This document shows, piece after piece, positions 41,701 through 42,000 of a DNA stretch of 42,000 nt. Source of the DNA: Candidatus Cloacimonadota bacterium (GTDB lineage: Bacteria > Cloacimonadota > Cloacimonadia > Cloacimonadales > JAFGVF01). The stretch spans positions 1 through 42,000 of the forward strand of contig JAEKNW010000265.1 in NCBI GenBank assembly GCA_016838885.1, read 5' to 3'. The position numbers and the translations under genes were made by a program. The notes below the pieces were generated by a model that had not been told where the DNA came from, searched no databases, and was given only the letters and a program-made list of their open reading frames with translations. Each line of letters opens with the position of its first letter. Positions within the stretch are counted from its first letter, which is position 1.

Positions 41701-42000
41701 AGTGATATCACTAATCCAGATCCTATTGCACCTCCTGCAGCAAATTACTTGCAAAATGCTTATGCAAATATCAAGTTAGAATTTGGAGAAATTCCTAATG
41801 CTCCAGATTTAACAGTCTATCCTGCTAATAGCTTATTTGAAATGACTCCAGTTGACGGAACATCATTAGAAAAGACTATCACCATGAGATCTATAGGACT
41901 TCAAGATGTTACAATAGCTGATGCACCTACAATTACAGGAGCTCATGCTGATCAATTTACTATCACAACTGATAATAACACCTATCCTTTAGCTTTGCCA
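38701..42000 (+). CDS. Large secreted multidomain protein (partial, runs off right edge)
   Basis: Open from ATG 38701 (AAGGAG 5 nt upstream) for all 1100 codons visible; no stop. Signal peptide at 1-20. Layout: N-terminal domain about 21-195, FnIII-like domain about 200-295 (TSPANGSFNVSSPTEL), a roughly 180-residue repeat at about 300-480 (LPLEPFYGYSLTQTIYNQ), a choice-of-anchor D-like Ig domain at about 481-585, a choice-of-anchor J-like lectin domain at about 586-745 (FEGLLDGEMPQDWS), a second Ig domain at about 748-850 (LDFGDVYLNRNG) and a second copy of the repeat at about 853-1032 (MPIEPFYGYTYSQVIYY). Such proteins in FCB bacteria often end in a C-terminal sorting tail, but that end is outside. 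Probable surface or secreted adhesin/hydrolase scaffold; no catalytic motif seen. Confidence 0.85.
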   Translation, partial: MLKRFFIVLTLVAIIFSLNAIYVEVGSGVETSSYIPTYGWYDYGWSRTIYLSGDLLNEMEITQIGYNVNNSPANYSMLNQSIYIKHTSEISIASVDYIDPTTDDTYELVFSGDITWNGTGWHDIIFDSSFAYNGTDNLEVLVLNNDGSYITGQPIFTATSATPERAIFNYSDGTFPATAGTLSGVYPNTRFHFVAENEPGLPILTSPANGSFNVSSPTELIWTNGPDTDWVKVYFSDNMVDVSTSNATALIADDYTQQTIAVNDLESLTTYYWRVVAANNVSEYLVPSQIWSFTTSAEEGSIVIGNGTAIDTHLPLEPFYGYSLTQTIYNQEWINIENQRIEEVSFYYNGNGAWTEDNIQVYLGHTELDEFANGDSWLPLSDFILVYDGPFTVTTQEGWVTISLTLPFNYNNEDNLVIAFEANTQGYFGSADEFYGSTVTGNKSIYHYNDGTNFDFITPPTGTVQSYIANVLLTMGDIPTTPQLMVTPDEYNWDDTIINTIANTVTFSMRNTGLGTLTINSVSIDQDVDFIFTDTNTYPTDITSNVVQFTVAFNPQTVGDFEANITINDSENGDTVIPLTGTGYDAMIYNFPHLEDFEGLLDGEMPQDWSTILLNGDSWSAVGVTTWGGFESNNNLRLYNSGAASPELYAITPPIDDLANRRIRFMGKSSTESGQIIIGTAENNTGEINFTARDTISFSTTWNQYVHNFNGVEEDISFIALKFLGTGAAYVTLNIDNFFIEQIPTGPAIVVTQDTLDFGDVYLNRNGVAHLIVENWGISPLEIDLVSEGTELSFNPISTTVQPESNQIITVNLDPFAEGAYSGSFEVLSNDTAIPSITVNTTAFILPPLPDNIAIVGTGTEVNLSMPIEPFYGYTYSQVIYYAGEIVIENQRIEKISWQYNGAGAFGPDDFIIYMGHTTASEFANSTDWIDISEFMEVYNGTLTAQAQEGWIEFELDIPFVYDNTQNLVVAVEENTPGYHSSNNDFYCTLSTSTRGIVYYSDITNPDPIAPPAANYLQNAYANIKLEFGEIPNAPDLTVYPANSLFEMTPVDGTSLEKTITMRSIGLQDVTIADAPTITGAHADQFTITTDNNTYPLALP

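Overview
The window is AT-rich chromosomal DNA from a Gram-negative-type (diderm) bacterium. Evidence for the envelope is a Lol-type lipoprotein export pair, a TamB-like protein, three lipobox proteins, an outer-membrane-barrel candidate and a diaminopimelate pathway. The AtoDA-type CoA transferase, the sodium-pump decarboxylase beta subunit, the glycine C-acetyltransferase and an exported protein with choice-of-anchor-type domains suggest an anaerobic amino-acid fermenter of the FCB group. Candidatus Cloacimonadota is my best guess from gene style; no rRNA is present to settle it. Promoters are easy to read: TTGACA/TTGACT, 16-18 nt, then a TATAAT-like box, seen upstream of many units.

Layout. 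1-613: start of a probable transposase at the left edge, then a paired, hairpin-rich repeat. 614-3926 (minus): cytidine deaminase, OadB-type Na+ pump subunit, a lipoprotein, and a Cys/Lys-rich protein with a strong internal start. 4062-14947 (plus): long compact run of dapB, dapF, a RodZ-like HTH membrane protein, LolC/E-like permease, LolD, TamB, a GH13 amylase with two CBM48-like domains, and YjbQ. 14977-17813 (minus): Ig-like lipoprotein, ribE, recR, ybaB. 17911-19342 (minus): AtoDA-type CoA transferase with its own promoter and terminator. 19364-19587: a MITE-like repeat. 19623-28897 (plus): ftsY, xseB, ispA, dut, then nadA, a methyltransferase, a divergent FtsEX pair, pgsA, a DUF4837-like lipoprotein, a barrel candidate, a small DUF3098-like protein and a DUF58 protein. 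28930-30062: an S24 (LexA/CI-type) repressor and a small membrane protein. 30136-33448: a PTS-IIA domain, two paralogous CPA2 antiporters and a PII-like protein between them. 33449-34368: a gene-free island of repeats. 34369-37161 (minus): rsmI, kbl, pdxJ. 37416-38106: six tRNA genes. 38107-38700: MITE-like repeat and leader. 38701-42000: a large secreted multidomain protein running off the right edge.

How genes work together. The dap-to-yjbQ run couples cell-wall precursor synthesis with envelope assembly (lipoprotein release, TamB). The nadA-to-DUF58 run again mixes NAD and phospholipid synthesis with FtsEX-like and outer-membrane genes. The least conventional items are the PTS-IIA/antiporter/PII-like/antiporter cassette, the degenerate FtsE, the internal start in the Cys/Lys-rich gene, and a MITE-like family with three near-complete copies and one fragment in 19 kb.
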